A DNA stretch of 64,000 nucleotides, from contig CAWFMT010000008.1 of assembly GCA_963817075.1 (NCBI GenBank), forward strand, positions 124,001-188,000. The letters run 5' to 3'. This DNA comes from DASPKM01 sp963817075. Its GTDB lineage: Bacteria; Bacteroidota; Bacteroidia; Chitinophagales; Chitinophagaceae. The notes under the pieces were generated by a model. It made no database searches. It was not told where the DNA came from and saw only the letters and a program-made list of their open reading frames with translations. This document shows, piece by piece, positions 9,807-19,270 of the stretch; position 1 is the first letter of the stretch, and every line of letters starts with the position of its first letter. The position numbers and the translations under genes were made by a program.

Positions 9807-11143
9807 TGAAGAAGAGCATTGCAAATTGGGGCAATTATCCCATGATGGAGTCTGATGAAAAAAGCTTTTCGCTTGACGACCAGTTAGAACAGCTGTTTAA
9901 AACAGAAACGCATTTCATTGCTCGTGGAAATGGCCGTTGCTATGGTGATGCTTCGCTGTCTGATGTCACTATTTCTACTCTTAAATACGACAAGATCCTT
10001 TCATTTGATACAGTAAAAGGTTTTTTTGAATGCCAGAGCGGGATTACGCTGGATCAGGTATTGGAGGTGATCGTCCCAAAAGGCTGGTTCCTGCCTGTTA
10101 CTCCCGGTACAAAATTCATAACTGTAGGAGGCGCAATTGCGAGTGATGTCCATGGAAAAAATCATCATGTTGATGGATGCTTCTCTCATCATGTGCTGGA
10201 AATGGATGTTGTTGTAGGAAGTGGTGAAACAATAACATGTTCCCCCGAAAAACATACTGACCTCTTCGAGGCAACTTGCGGAGGAATGGGATTAACAGGC
10301 GTGATCACACGCGTCAAATTTGATCTCAAGAAAATTGAAACTTCCTATATCAGGCAAAAACAGATCAAGGCAAAAAACCTTGAAGAGATCATTGAGTTAT
10401 TTGAAGAATACAAGCAATATACTTATTCAGTTGCATGGATCGATTGCCTCAAGAAAGGAGAACAATTCGGCAGAAGCATCCTGATACTGGGCGAACATGC
10501 AACCATAAATGAGCTAAAGGAAAAACAGAAACAGGATCCTCTTAAACTTCCGAAAAAGAAACAAATAACTTTTCCCTTCAGCCTTCCTTGGTGGGTGTTG
10601 AACACCTTTACGGTTCGAGCCTTCAACTTTCTTTATTATGGAAAGAATCTTAAGAAAGAGATCAACAACATGGTTTCATATGAACCATTTTTTTATCCTC
10701 TCGATGCAATTCTCCATTGGAACCGTGGCTATGGTAAGAAAGGATTTGTGCAATACCAATTTGTACTCCCACTTGAATGCAAAGGAGGGATTGATTGAGA
10801 TTCTTAAGAAGATCAGTGATGCCGGCATGGGTTCATTCCTGGCGGTTTTAAAAGTTTTTGGAAAACAGGAAAGCCTGATATCTTTTCCAAAGGAAGGATA
10901 CACGCTGGCATTGGATTTTCCCGTGCGGGAGGGTTTACTGGAATTCCTTGATGAGCTGGATGAAATCGTATTGAAATATGGTGGAAGATTATACATGTCG
11001 AAGGATGCGCGCATGAAACCTTCAGTACTGCTGAAGCCGGTTATCCGATGCTTGAACAATTCAAATCCATTGTGAAGAAATATAATCAGGGGGGCAAGTT
11101 CAGTTCCCTGCAATCAGACAGGTTACTGCTCACCAAAAATTAA
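9803..11143 (+). pseudogene. DprE1-like FAD-dependent oxidase, frameshifted
   Basis: Homologue of decaprenylphosphoryl-ribose 2'-oxidase (DprE1), the FAD enzyme that begins ribose-to-arabinose epimerisation on a polyprenyl carrier. FAD-binding features are clear: ARGNGRCYGDASLSD near residue 40 and PGTKFITVGGAIASDVHGKN near residue 110. The frame breaks near 10775, after QFVLPLE, and resumes one frame over as NAKEGLIEILKKISDAG. A second break near 11029, after DARMKPSVL, leads to AGYPMLEQFKSIVKKYNQGG and a stop at 11141-11143. Together the three segments make a family-length protein of about 446 residues. The start overlaps the ubiA stop. Two independent indels suggest loss of function, unless they are sequence errors. 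Confidence 0.8.
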
Positions 11144-11150
11144 TTACTGG

Positions 11151-11883
11151 ATGCCCACTGTTCTCATTTTAGGTGCTACTTCAGATATGGCCGTTGCCAT
11201 TGCAAAAAAATTCGCTCGAAAAAAAATACAACGTTCAACTGGCTGCCAGAAAACCTGATCAACTGAAGGCACTTCAATCTGATCTTGCAGGTTAGATAGG
11301 ATGGTACCAGTACTCTTCACCATTTTGATGCATTGGATTATGCATCGCACAGTAATTTCTTTCAAATCACTTCACCAAAACCGGACGTGACCATTTGCGT
11401 ATTTGGTTACCTGGGTGAAGCAGAAAAAGCAAGGACGATTGGCAGGAAGCAGAACGTATTATACATTCCAATTACGTCGGTGCAGTTTCAATACTGGATA
11501 TAGTGGCTAACTCATTATTCCAGTCAAAAGTCGGAACAATAGTTGGCATCAGTTCTGTTGCGGGGGAGAGAGGCAGACAAAGCAATTATCATTACGGAAG
11601 CGCAAAAGCTGGATTCACCGCTTATCTATCAGGATTAAGAAACCGGCTATTTCATGATGGAGTTCACGTATTAACAGTGCAACCGGGTTTCACGTACACG
11701 AGAATGACCGAAAACCTGAAGCTTCCTAAACTCTTAACAGGGAGGCCAGAGGAAGTTGCCTCTGCTATTTACAACGCAGTGATCAAGAAGAAAAATGTGA
11801 TTTATGTAAAATGGATGTGGAGATGGATCATGCTCATCATTCGATCCATACCTGAATTTATGTTCAAAAAAATGAAAATGTAA
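11151..11883 (+). pseudogene. DprE2-like short-chain dehydrogenase/reductase, frameshifted
   Basis: Short-chain dehydrogenase in the position of DprE2, which reduces the 2-keto lipid made by DprE1. It starts at ATG 11151 with MPTVLILGATSDMAVAIAKK (Rossmann glycine motif). The frame changes at the A-run 11219-11226 and continues as YNVQLAARKPDQLKALQSDL. It changes again near 11295, to STLHHFDALDYASHSNFF, and near 11431, to DDWQEAERIIHSNYVGAVS. The rest (about 11436-11883) is intact and holds the catalytic serines GISSVAGERG and the Y-x3-K motif YGSAK. The stop overlaps the HAD start (TAATG). Three lesions, one in a homopolymer, make the gene nonfunctional as read; sequencing error at homopolymers is possible. 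The family assignment rests on the motifs and the position next to the oxidase. Confidence 0.8.
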
Positions 11884-12476
11884 TGAAGAAACGCATTGCA
11901 TTCTTTGATTTCGACGGAACAATCACAACAAAAGACACCCTGCTGGAGATCATAAGATATCATAAGGGAACGAGGGCTTTCTATCTGGGTTTTATTCTCT
12001 ACAGTCCATTCCTCGTCGCGTATAAGATAGGTCTCATCCCAAATTATTTTGCCAAACAGCTTGTACTTCGTCATTTTTTTGGAAAAATGAAGGTCGATAT
12101 TTTCCAGGCTAAATGTGATGAATTCACCTATAAGGTCTTACCCTCATTAATAAGACCAAAAGCAATGCACGAAATCGAAATTTTGAAGCAGGAAGATGTT
12201 GAGATAGTTGTTGTTTCTGCATCTGCTGAAAACTGGACAAGGAAATGGTGCGATGATAATGGAATAAAAAATCTTGCAACCAAATTAGAGATCAGGAATG
12301 GGGCAATTACTGGAAGAATAACTGGCAAGAATTGCCACGGTGAGGAGAAGGTATGCAGAATAGAATCTGAATACAGGCTTTCTGATTATGCAGAAATCTA
12401 TGCGTATGGCGATACGAGCGGAGATAAACCCATGCTTAGGATTGCCACACATTCCTTTTATAAGCCTTTCAGATAG
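11883..12476 (+). CDS. HAD-IB family phosphatase
   Basis: Cytoplasmic HAD-superfamily hydrolase of subfamily IB (SerB-like), 197 residues. Motif I is FFDFDGTIT at residues 7-15 with the nucleophilic Asp, motif II is VVVSASAENW, and motif III/IV is YGDTSGDKPML. The start overlaps the SDR stop by one base (TAATG), so translation is coupled to the preceding cassette. In this context it could remove the 5-phosphate from polyprenyl-phosphoryl-phosphoribose, the step assigned to Rv3807c in mycobacteria, although that enzyme belongs to a different fold (PAP2). The role is therefore inferred from position only. The reading frame is intact, in contrast to the two genes before it. Confidence 0.85.
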   Translation: MKKRIAFFDFDGTITTKDTLLEIIRYHKGTRAFYLGFILYSPFLVAYKIGLIPNYFAKQLVLRHFFGKMKVDIFQAKCDEFTYKVLPSLIRPKAMHEIEILKQEDVEIVVVSASAENWTRKWCDDNGIKNLATKLEIRNGAITGRITGKNCHGEEKVCRIESEYRLSDYAEIYAYGDTSGDKPMLRIATHSFYKPFR

Positions 12477-12491
12477 GAGAAATGAAAAAGT

Positions 12492-12545
12492 AAAAATGTA
12501 AAATGAAAAATAAGTCTTTACCCTATTCTTCATTTTACATTTTTC
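12492..12545. terminator. Long AT-rich inverted repeat between convergent genes
   Basis: A 21-base arm (AAAAATGTAAAATGAAAAAT then A) is followed after about 11 bases by its near-perfect inverse, with one mismatch. It lies between the converging HAD gene and the esterase gene, so it could stop transcription from both sides. Related sequence with the same ATGTAAAATGAAAAAGTAAA core recurs near 47937, which suggests a dispersed element rather than a simple terminator. Confidence 0.5.
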
Positions 12546-12583
12546 ATTTTAACTTTTACATTCTCTGCCTTCGCTCTCCCACT

Positions 12584-14488
12584 CTAGTTCTTTATAAATT
12601 TCGATACTTGCTTAGTCCCTTGCCCAGCTTCTACTTCAATAAAGTATATTCCCGGTTTCAGATTTCTCGCATCAATTTTTGTCCTAAACACACCCGGAGC
12701 TGGCTGAAAATTAAATTGCTTCAGCAATTGCCCATGTTGGTTCCTTAAGCCAATTCTCATAGGCAATCCATCATAGCGGCTCAGGCTTACTTGCAATTCA
12801 TTTGTCACTGGATTGGGGAAGGTTTGGACTTCCAATTTGTCATAATCATTGTACACCTGCACAATTGATGAATACTTAAATCCATTTTCAGTATCAACCT
12901 GTTTCAAACGGTAATAGTTAAATCCAGTTGAGGGATTGATATCTGTAAATCGATATTCTTTTGGTGTGGCAGAAGTCCCTGCTCCAGCAATCACTCCAAT
13001 CTTTTCATATGCCTTTCCATCCCGACTTCTCTCAAGTTCAAATCGCATATTATTCAATTCATGTGCAGTCGCCCATTGCAGCAGATTGTGACCAAGTTCA
13101 CTTTTGCCTTTAAAATATGTGAAGCTTACAGGAAGCAGGAGGTTTGATTCAACAATGATTACGGTATCTTTTGAAATTGCACCTATGTTGTCAGTCACGG
13201 TTACTTCCATTGCATAAATTCCAATAGATGTAAGACCTGTTAGTCCGGGATTAGGACAATTGGCACAGCTGACCGTTGCCGAAAGAGGACCGGAGATCTG
13301 GCGCCAGTTATAGGCCGCAACGTAACCATCAGGATCGTATGATAAAGAAGCATCAAGGCTTACCGAAGGTGTTACGATTACAGCATCACTGCCTGCCGCT
13401 GCAATGGGAGGAATATTTGCAGAGGTGGGATTAACTGTAACGGTCAGTGTATCAGAACTCCAGCCTGCTCGGTTGTCCACTACCGTTAATTCAAATTTGT
13501 AAATGCCCTGACTTAATCCTTTAGCCATAGTAGTAATGCCAGCTGGATTCTCGATCCATCCTCCGCCCGGACTCTGTATCATCCGCCACTTAATCCGGGC
13601 AATCGTTCCATCTGGATCAGAGGAGCTAGTACTGTTCAGCAATACTTCATTCAAGGGTAATGTGATTACCTTATCGGGGCCAACGTTTGCAATTGGTTTG
13701 CTATTAATAGGCGAATTCCTGGACTGTCCAAGAAACCATTCAAAAACACTGGGATTATGCCAATTATGTGTTGTATCATAGGATTGGTCCCAGATCCAAT
13801 GATTACCGGTAGGGTATATTGATTTAATAGGTGCGATAGCTGGACTGCATGATTGAAGCATACTAATGGCTCCATCTGTGCAACCAACACCTACCAGCCC
13901 ATCATCCTGTGCATGGAATGCCCAGACAGGAACATTTGCAGTTGCAAGATTGCACAAATTGCTCCACTCGCAGGTACCGCATACAGGAGCAATTGCAGCA
14001 AATTGCCGGGCATTAGCTGAAGAAGCAGTGGCGTATTTCCAGGTTCCACCACCACCAAGGCTAAGGCCTGTAAGAAATATCCTGTTTGTATCAATACGGA
14101 GATTAGCTTTTGCATATTTCAGCATTTCATCAACATAAACATTCTGCCAGGAACCATACATGGCGTTTAGTTGAGGTGATAATACCAGGAATGTCTCTCT
14201 CACTCCACTAAGGGAAGTGAAACTCATTGTAGAACCGGCATTGATATATTTCGGGATTGCGTTAGTAAGAACTCTGTTAAGCTCCGTTGTTCCATTTCCT
14301 TTTTCACCAACTCCATGGAGAAAGATGATCAGTGGATACTTCACTGAAGGATCAACGTTATAATCAATCGGTTTATACTCATAATATCCAATAAATAAAC
14401 CGGTGGATGATGTGAGTGATTTAGCAACCTGCTGGGCTTTTAAGCAAGGGGCAATTAATAATAACATTGCCAGGATACGGATTTTCAT
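12584..14488 (-). CDS. Secreted esterase (COG4099 type) with two PKD-like domains and T9SS type A sorting domain
   Basis: Secreted serine hydrolase of 634 residues. The signal peptide ends near CLKAQ (residue 19). Residues 20-255 form an alpha/beta hydrolase: FLHGVGEKGNG supplies the oxyanion region, GLSLGGGG the nucleophile Ser143, HAQDDG the acid (Asp195 or 196) and GNHWIW the His230. The fold resembles COG4099, a group annotated as predicted peptidases or poly-hydroxybutyrate depolymerase-like esterases. Two K319L/PKD-like repeats follow (about 262-440), then a beta region with the FNYYRLKQVD motif common before sorting domains. The C-terminal 80 residues (FPNPVTNELQVSL ... YFIEVEAG ... 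VSKFIKN) are a type A sorting domain. It is the shortest of three neighbouring paralogues. The substrate is unknown. Confidence 0.85.
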   Translation of the reverse strand: MKIRILAMLLLIAPCLKAQQVAKSLTSSTGLFIGYYEYKPIDYNVDPSVKYPLIIFLHGVGEKGNGTTELNRVLTNAIPKYINAGSTMSFTSLSGVRETFLVLSPQLNAMYGSWQNVYVDEMLKYAKANLRIDTNRIFLTGLSLGGGGTWKYATASSANARQFAAIAPVCGTCEWSNLCNLATANVPVWAFHAQDDGLVGVGCTDGAISMLQSCSPAIAPIKSIYPTGNHWIWDQSYDTTHNWHNPSVFEWFLGQSRNSPINSKPIANVGPDKVITLPLNEVLLNSTSSSDPDGTIARIKWRMIQSPGGGWIENPAGITTMAKGLSQGIYKFELTVVDNRAGWSSDTLTVTVNPTSANIPPIAAAGSDAVIVTPSVSLDASLSYDPDGYVAAYNWRQISGPLSATVSCANCPNPGLTGLTSIGIYAMEVTVTDNIGAISKDTVIIVESNLLLPVSFTYFKGKSELGHNLLQWATAHELNNMRFELERSRDGKAYEKIGVIAGAGTSATPKEYRFTDINPSTGFNYYRLKQVDTENGFKYSSIVQVYNDYDKLEVQTFPNPVTNELQVSLSRYDGLPMRIGLRNQHGQLLKQFNFQPAPGVFRTKIDARNLKPGIYFIEVEAGQGTKQVSKFIKN

Positions 14489-14996
14489 AGATCGTGTTTT
14501 TCAGGGTTACAAATAAAATGGGATAGCAATAAAGTCTTATTCAACTTTATTCGTCCATGAACACAATCCTGATTTTGGAATAAATACTCTGCGTAAGAAT
14601 AGCAGCAGATGTACGATAGTAGATCTTCGTTTTCATAAGTACTGGATTTGAACCTATTAATAAACAACAACTATACCAGTACGATAGGAAAGCTCAATAA
14701 TTTACACTTAGGAAAACAAAAAGGACTGAATATCAAAGGAGATATTTGAAAGCATATGCGCATTTCGGATATTCAAATCAGCTTAATTCGAGATGCTCTC
14801 TAAGTTGGAAAGAATCTGATTTTGAGAGACCACCCAAAAGCACATCAGGTCTGATTTTTTTACTAGGTGATCTCTCATTTTGAGACCCTGATCTCTCCCA
14901 TTTGAATTGGTATGAATTCCTGCCTCAAAAAGTACACTTACGCGGAAGATTGCATCTGAAGTTTTTTTTATCTATTTTAGTCCGAATTCTCACCGG
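14489..14996. other. Intergenic region between divergent esterase and FkbM genes
   Basis: About 500 bp without a convincing gene. It must hold the promoters of the esterase (minus) and the methyltransferase (plus). I see no clear TAnnTTTG element, only AT-rich DNA and repeated GATCTCTC/GAGAGACC words around 14835-14920 that could form weak secondary structure. Confidence 0.5.
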
Positions 14997-15779
14997 ATGA
15001 TAGAAAACTTTGTCAAGCTTCTCCTGCAAAAGGTGGTTGGTTTCAACAATTACCTGTTTGCATTTTCGATCTTTTCAATCACAAGATTGAAGATGGGTAA
15101 GATTGAAAAGGAATTTCTTCATTTTATGAAGCTAGTTCCTGACGGTGGGGTTATCCTGGATATAGGGGCAAATATTGGAATAATGACTGCCCATATTGGT
15201 AAGAGGAGAAAGAATTCAACCATCTATTCATTTGAACCTATTAAGGAAAACTGCGCTGCCCTAAAGAGGATCATTAAATACTACAAGCTTAAGAATGTGA
15301 AGGTCTTTCAATGTGCGTTAGGGGACCATAAAGGCGAAATCAAAATGGTGATGCCGCAGCAGGGATCTGTAAGAATGCAAGGACTTAGCCATGTAGTGGA
15401 AGACAAAGCTGATGAATACAACAAAGGTGTTTATTATACCGTGCCTCTTGAGAAATTGGATGATTTTCCTGAATTAACTCTAGCCGATAAGATCACAGCC
15501 ATCAAGATCGATGTTGAAAATTTTGAATACTTCGTGTTGAAAGGCGGAGAAAAATTATTGGAAAGGCATAAACCAGTTATATACTCCGAGTTATGGGATA
15601 ATGAGACAAGGACCAACGTTTTTAATTTATTATCAAACCTGGGATATCAGACTAAAATCAACGAAGGAGATAGCCTGGTGGATTTCAAAGGTCAGGACGC
15701 CATGAATTTCATTTTCATTCCTTCAAACGGCGGATCAGCCAATGGAAAGGAACAAGAAATACAGGCCATCAAGAATTGA
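14997..15779 (+). CDS. FkbM family SAM-dependent methyltransferase
   Basis: Predicted cytoplasmic methyltransferase of 260 residues. The SAM-binding motif I is ILDIGANIGIMTAHIG at about residues 53-68, followed by the acidic end of strand 2 in YSFEPIKEN (FEP is typical of FkbM) and the LSHVVED and IKIDVENFEYFVLKGGE motifs, the last being the FkbM signature (KIDVEG-like). FkbM proteins methylate hydroxyl groups of sugars or secondary metabolites. Lying between secreted esterases and about 9 kb from the exopolysaccharide genes, it may O-methylate a surface glycan, but this is inferred. It is the only plus-strand gene between 12.6 and 29.9 kb. A shared terminator hairpin follows. Confidence 0.85.
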   Translation: MIENFVKLLLQKVVGFNNYLFAFSIFSITRLKMGKIEKEFLHFMKLVPDGGVILDIGANIGIMTAHIGKRRKNSTIYSFEPIKENCAALKRIIKYYKLKNVKVFQCALGDHKGEIKMVMPQQGSVRMQGLSHVVEDKADEYNKGVYYTVPLEKLDDFPELTLADKITAIKIDVENFEYFVLKGGEKLLERHKPVIYSELWDNETRTNVFNLLSNLGYQTKINEGDSLVDFKGQDAMNFIFIPSNGGSANGKEQEIQAIKN

Positions 15780-15827
15780 GTGAGCCAGCATTAATTTACA
15801 ATCGCAGCTTTCCGAGAAAAATAAAAT

Positions 15828-15867
15828 AAAAAAAAGAGGAGTTCATTTGAGCTCCTCTTTTCTTTTT
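15828..15867. terminator. Bidirectional intrinsic terminator
   Basis: Stem AAAGAGGAG...CTCCTCTTT with an ATTT loop, A-rich on the left and T-rich on the right, so it works on both strands. It serves the converging FkbM gene (stop 15779) and esterase gene (stop 15883). Confidence 0.85.
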
Positions 15868-15882
15868 ATAAGATTGATGTAC

Positions 15883-18777
15883 TTATTGTTTCACGATCTT
15901 CTGTGTAAGCGTTGTTCCATTGCTGAATTTCGCTTCAACCACGTAATTGCCTGCAGAAAGACTTGAAATATCGATCACTTGCTTGAATGCAGTTCCGCTC
16001 TTTGTAGCTGAAACCACTTTAGCACTCTGTCCGTTTGCATTAAGGAAATTGATCTGCATCGCTCCTGTGATTGCATTGTTTACTTCAACTGTCACATTTG
16101 AAACCGCAGGATTTGGATAGACTGATATAGGAGTAACACTTACTACTGAGCTTTCAGTCGCAATTGAATTGCTGGATGCCGCTCCCCAAGCGCTCCCGTA
16201 GACAATTACCTGAACTGTTGCAGAACTTGTAAGTCCGGAGTTATCAGTAACTGTAAGCTTGAATACATAAGTACCAGCTGAAAGACCACCTGCTTGCCAA
16301 TTGGTACTAGAGACAGACCAGAGTGATGCCGTAGTTGGACCACTAACCTGGCTCCATGCATAATTAGTTATCCATCCACCCACATCATAAGAACCACTTC
16401 CTATCAGAATTAGGCTATTGGGCAACGTGAGATATAGTGTATTTGCAGTTGCATTTGCCGTAGGGGCTCCAGGGACTGAACCTCCTCCGCCGCCTCCACC
16501 TGTTCCACCATTCACTGTTATCTGAATGTCATCGGTAGCCGTGCCTCCGGAATTGCTTGTAACAGTCAACCGGAAAACATAAGTACCACCTACAAGACCA
16601 CTCGCCTGATAATTTGAGGGTGAATAACTGGTCAATGAAGCTGTATTTGGACCACTTACCTGAGCCCAGTTGAATCCTGTGATATATCCATTTACTGCGT
16701 ACGATCCACTACCAATCAATATTACGCTGCTGGTAGGTAGAGTGATACTTTGATCAGGGCCTGCAGCTGCCACCGTGTTACCGCCGCCGCCAGATGGAGG
16801 AGGTGGTGGTGGAGTAGTGCCGCTTACAATGACCTGAACATCGTCTGTGCCTGTATTGCCAAAAGTATTGGTAACTGTTAACCTGAACACATAGGTTCCT
16901 GCAATAAGATTCTTTGCTTCATAATTTGAACTGGACATTCCGCTTAGAGTTGCAGTATTAGGTCCACTCACCTGAGACCAACCATAGGAAGTGATACTTC
17001 CACCGCCCTGGGAGTAAGAACCACTGCCAATCAGCCAAACACTATTTGTTGGAAGGGTGATTGACTTATCAGCTCCAGCAGCAGCAATAGCAGGATTTGC
17101 ACCGCCACCACTACTACCCTGATTAACTGCTACCTGAACGTTGGCTGTGCTGGTTGCACCTGTGACATCAGATACGCTCAATTTGAATGTATAAGTTCCA
17201 GCTGTGAGATTGGTAACTGTTGGATTAGCGATATTAGGACTTGAAAGAGAATATTGAGAAGGACCAGATTGCAGACTCCAGTTATAACTGAGGTTTGAAC
17301 CTGAAGAACCACTGCCGTTCAATGCAGTTGAATTAGTTGGCAGAGTAAGAGTCTGATTAGAACCGGCATTTGCTACAGGAACAGATTGGCTTCCACCACT
17401 AACAACTACCTGCATATCATCTGTACCCGTCCCACCGGTATTATTAGTAACCGTCAACCGGAATACATATGTTCCGCCAACAAGATTACCAGCCTCCCAA
17501 TTTGAAGGAGTTGAAGAGGCCATTGCTGCAAGCGAAGCAGTGTTCGGCCCACTTACCTGACTCCATACATAAGAGGTAATGCTGCCACCACCTTGTGAGT
17601 AAGAGCCACTACCAACCAGATAGGCTTTATTAGTAGGAAGTGAAATATATTGATCTGCTCCAGCTGCTGCAACTGCCGGACTTGGAGTTGGAGAAGACTG
17701 AGCAACATTAATTGTGATATCATCTGTTGATGAAGCACCCCCATTATCAGTCACTCTTAGTCTGAATACATAGGTTCCGCCAACAAGATTTGAAACATTA
17801 CAATAAGCGGCGGTACTGCTACCGAAACTTGCTGTATTTGGACCACTTACCTGACTCCAGCTATATGATGTAATACTTCCATCAGGATCACTGGATCCAT
17901 TGCCATTCAAACCAGCGGATGCAGTTGCAATCCATTGGTCAGATCCTGCATTGGCAATTGGGCTGGAATTGCCTGGTGGAGGTGGCGGTGGAGGTGTTCC
18001 CGAACGGGAATAACTAAGAAACCATTCAAATAAGTTTTGAGGACTCTGGAAACCGTGCGTCATATCGTACGCCATATCCCAGATATAATGGTTTCCATAA
18101 TTATAATAAGTAGCCTTAGCAGTGATTTGCGGGCCACAGGCATTAATTCCGTTGATTCCACTTTGAGTGGATCCAACACCTACGATTCCATCGTCATATG
18201 CATGAAACCCCCAGACGGCCACACGGTTTTGTGCGATGTTGCACAAATTGCTCCATTCTGCGGTTGCGCATACCGGCGCAATGGCTGCAAGGTTCGAAGC
18301 CGCTGCAGCGGATGAAGAAGCATATTTCCATACTCCTCCTCCTCCCAGGCTAAGGCCTGTTAGATAGATGCGGTTAGGATCAACACGGAGATTTTGCTTC
18401 GCATACTTAATTACTTCATCAATATAGAAGTTCTGCCATTGCCCGTAGGCAAAGCTAAGCTGCGGAGAAATTACCAGGAATGAGCTGGTTTGACCATTGT
18501 AGGTAAAGGTCATAGGCGAACCATCGCGGATGTAGCGTGGAATACCTACGCCAAGGAGATTTACGAGGCCGCTGATCGTGCCATCTCCTCTCTCACCAAT
18601 ACCATGTAGAAAAATAATTAAGGGAAAAGTGGCACCCGGATTAGCATCATAAGTTGGTGGTTTGAACTCAAGGAAGGGAACTAACACACCATTGGTTGCT
18701 GTTACAGAGCGGGATACCTGTTGCGCTGACAGGAAGCTTGGCACAATCAAGGCCAAAGCAATTAAGAGCTTCTTCAT
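15883..18777 (-). CDS. Secreted esterase (COG4099 type) with six PKD-like repeats and T9SS type A sorting domain
   Basis: Paralogue of the 12584-14488 protein, 964 residues. The signal peptide ends at FLSAQ. The esterase domain (20-255) keeps FLHGIGERGDG, GLSLGGGG (Ser143), AYDDG (Asp195/196) and GNHYIW (His230). Then come six PKD/K319L-like repeats of 90-100 residues, each with an AxAGxDQ start, a WSQVSGPNTA core and a GTYVFRLTVT end. They are joined by low-complexity linkers (seven prolines near residue 265, another proline run and a glycine run further on). The C-terminus (VYPNPAVSNVTVEV ... GNYVVEAKF ... QKIVKQ) is a type A sorting domain. The repeats probably hold the catalytic domain away from the cell or bind polysaccharide. 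Substrate unknown. Confidence 0.85.
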   Translation of the reverse strand: MKKLLIALALIVPSFLSAQQVSRSVTATNGVLVPFLEFKPPTYDANPGATFPLIIFLHGIGERGDGTISGLVNLLGVGIPRYIRDGSPMTFTYNGQTSSFLVISPQLSFAYGQWQNFYIDEVIKYAKQNLRVDPNRIYLTGLSLGGGGVWKYASSSAAAASNLAAIAPVCATAEWSNLCNIAQNRVAVWGFHAYDDGIVGVGSTQSGINGINACGPQITAKATYYNYGNHYIWDMAYDMTHGFQSPQNLFEWFLSYSRSGTPPPPPPPGNSSPIANAGSDQWIATASAGLNGNGSSDPDGSITSYSWSQVSGPNTASFGSSTAAYCNVSNLVGGTYVFRLRVTDNGGASSTDDITINVAQSSPTPSPAVAAAGADQYISLPTNKAYLVGSGSYSQGGGSITSYVWSQVSGPNTASLAAMASSTPSNWEAGNLVGGTYVFRLTVTNNTGGTGTDDMQVVVSGGSQSVPVANAGSNQTLTLPTNSTALNGSGSSGSNLSYNWSLQSGPSQYSLSSPNIANPTVTNLTAGTYTFKLSVSDVTGATSTANVQVAVNQGSSGGGANPAIAAAGADKSITLPTNSVWLIGSGSYSQGGGSITSYGWSQVSGPNTATLSGMSSSNYEAKNLIAGTYVFRLTVTNTFGNTGTDDVQVIVSGTTPPPPPPSGGGGNTVAAAGPDQSITLPTSSVILIGSGSYAVNGYITGFNWAQVSGPNTASLTSYSPSNYQASGLVGGTYVFRLTVTSNSGGTATDDIQITVNGGTGGGGGGGSVPGAPTANATANTLYLTLPNSLILIGSGSYDVGGWITNYAWSQVSGPTTASLWSVSSTNWQAGGLSAGTYVFKLTVTDNSGLTSSATVQVIVYGSAWGAASSNSIATESSVVSVTPISVYPNPAVSNVTVEVNNAITGAMQINFLNANGQSAKVVSATKSGTAFKQVIDISSLSAGNYVVEAKFSNGTTLTQKIVKQ

Positions 18778-19221
18778 AAGTACTTGTACATTTTATCAGT
18801 AAACAAAAAGGCATGGACGTACCGTTCAGGCATAATAAGCCCGTTGCACTCTGCAGTGATTTTTTTTAAATCAATAACTACTTCATCTGCAGTAGTGCCA
18901 GAAAAATAACAACCTCACAAAATCTCCGATAATGGTTTAATGGAAATCCTAGGTTAAAGAGACAAGGGGTTCAACCGGTTTTCACAGGAATGGATTTTTA
19001 CAGGTGATGCGAAATTTACAAGAACCATACCAAATGGAAGTTATAACACAGAATGGGCAATTGATTCCAGTTAATAAATTGCAAACGCGGTCTGGAAGCG
19101 GCTTTTCAGCAATGCACTATTAAGTTTGAGAAAAAATTTCAACTGGTAACTAAGCAGTTACCCTTAGATTTTTTGTTATTTCATTGAGATAGTATGCAAC
19201 AGTTAACAAGCGGTTAACCAC
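18778..19221. other. Upstream region of the six-repeat esterase
   Basis: About 440 bp without a gene between two esterase genes on the minus strand. It should contain the promoter of the 15883-18777 gene. The sequence next to its start contains AAGTACTTGTACATT, a short GTAC-rich word. No other structure is convincing. Confidence 0.4.
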
Positions 19222-19250
19222 AAAAAAAAAGCTGCCTCCCGGCAGCCTTT
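19222..19250 (-). terminator. Intrinsic terminator of the 13-repeat esterase gene
   Basis: The hairpin GCTGCC-TCCC-GGCAGC (19231-19246) is followed on the minus strand by nine T residues. It starts about 20 bp past the stop codon of the 19271-24109 gene. Confidence 0.9.
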
Positions 19251-19270
19251 CATTTTATTCCAATTCCTTG

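Noticed and set aside
14835..14920. Possible riboswitch or attenuator before the FkbM gene
   Set aside because: The repeated GATCTCTC words make only weak pairing and match no class I know.
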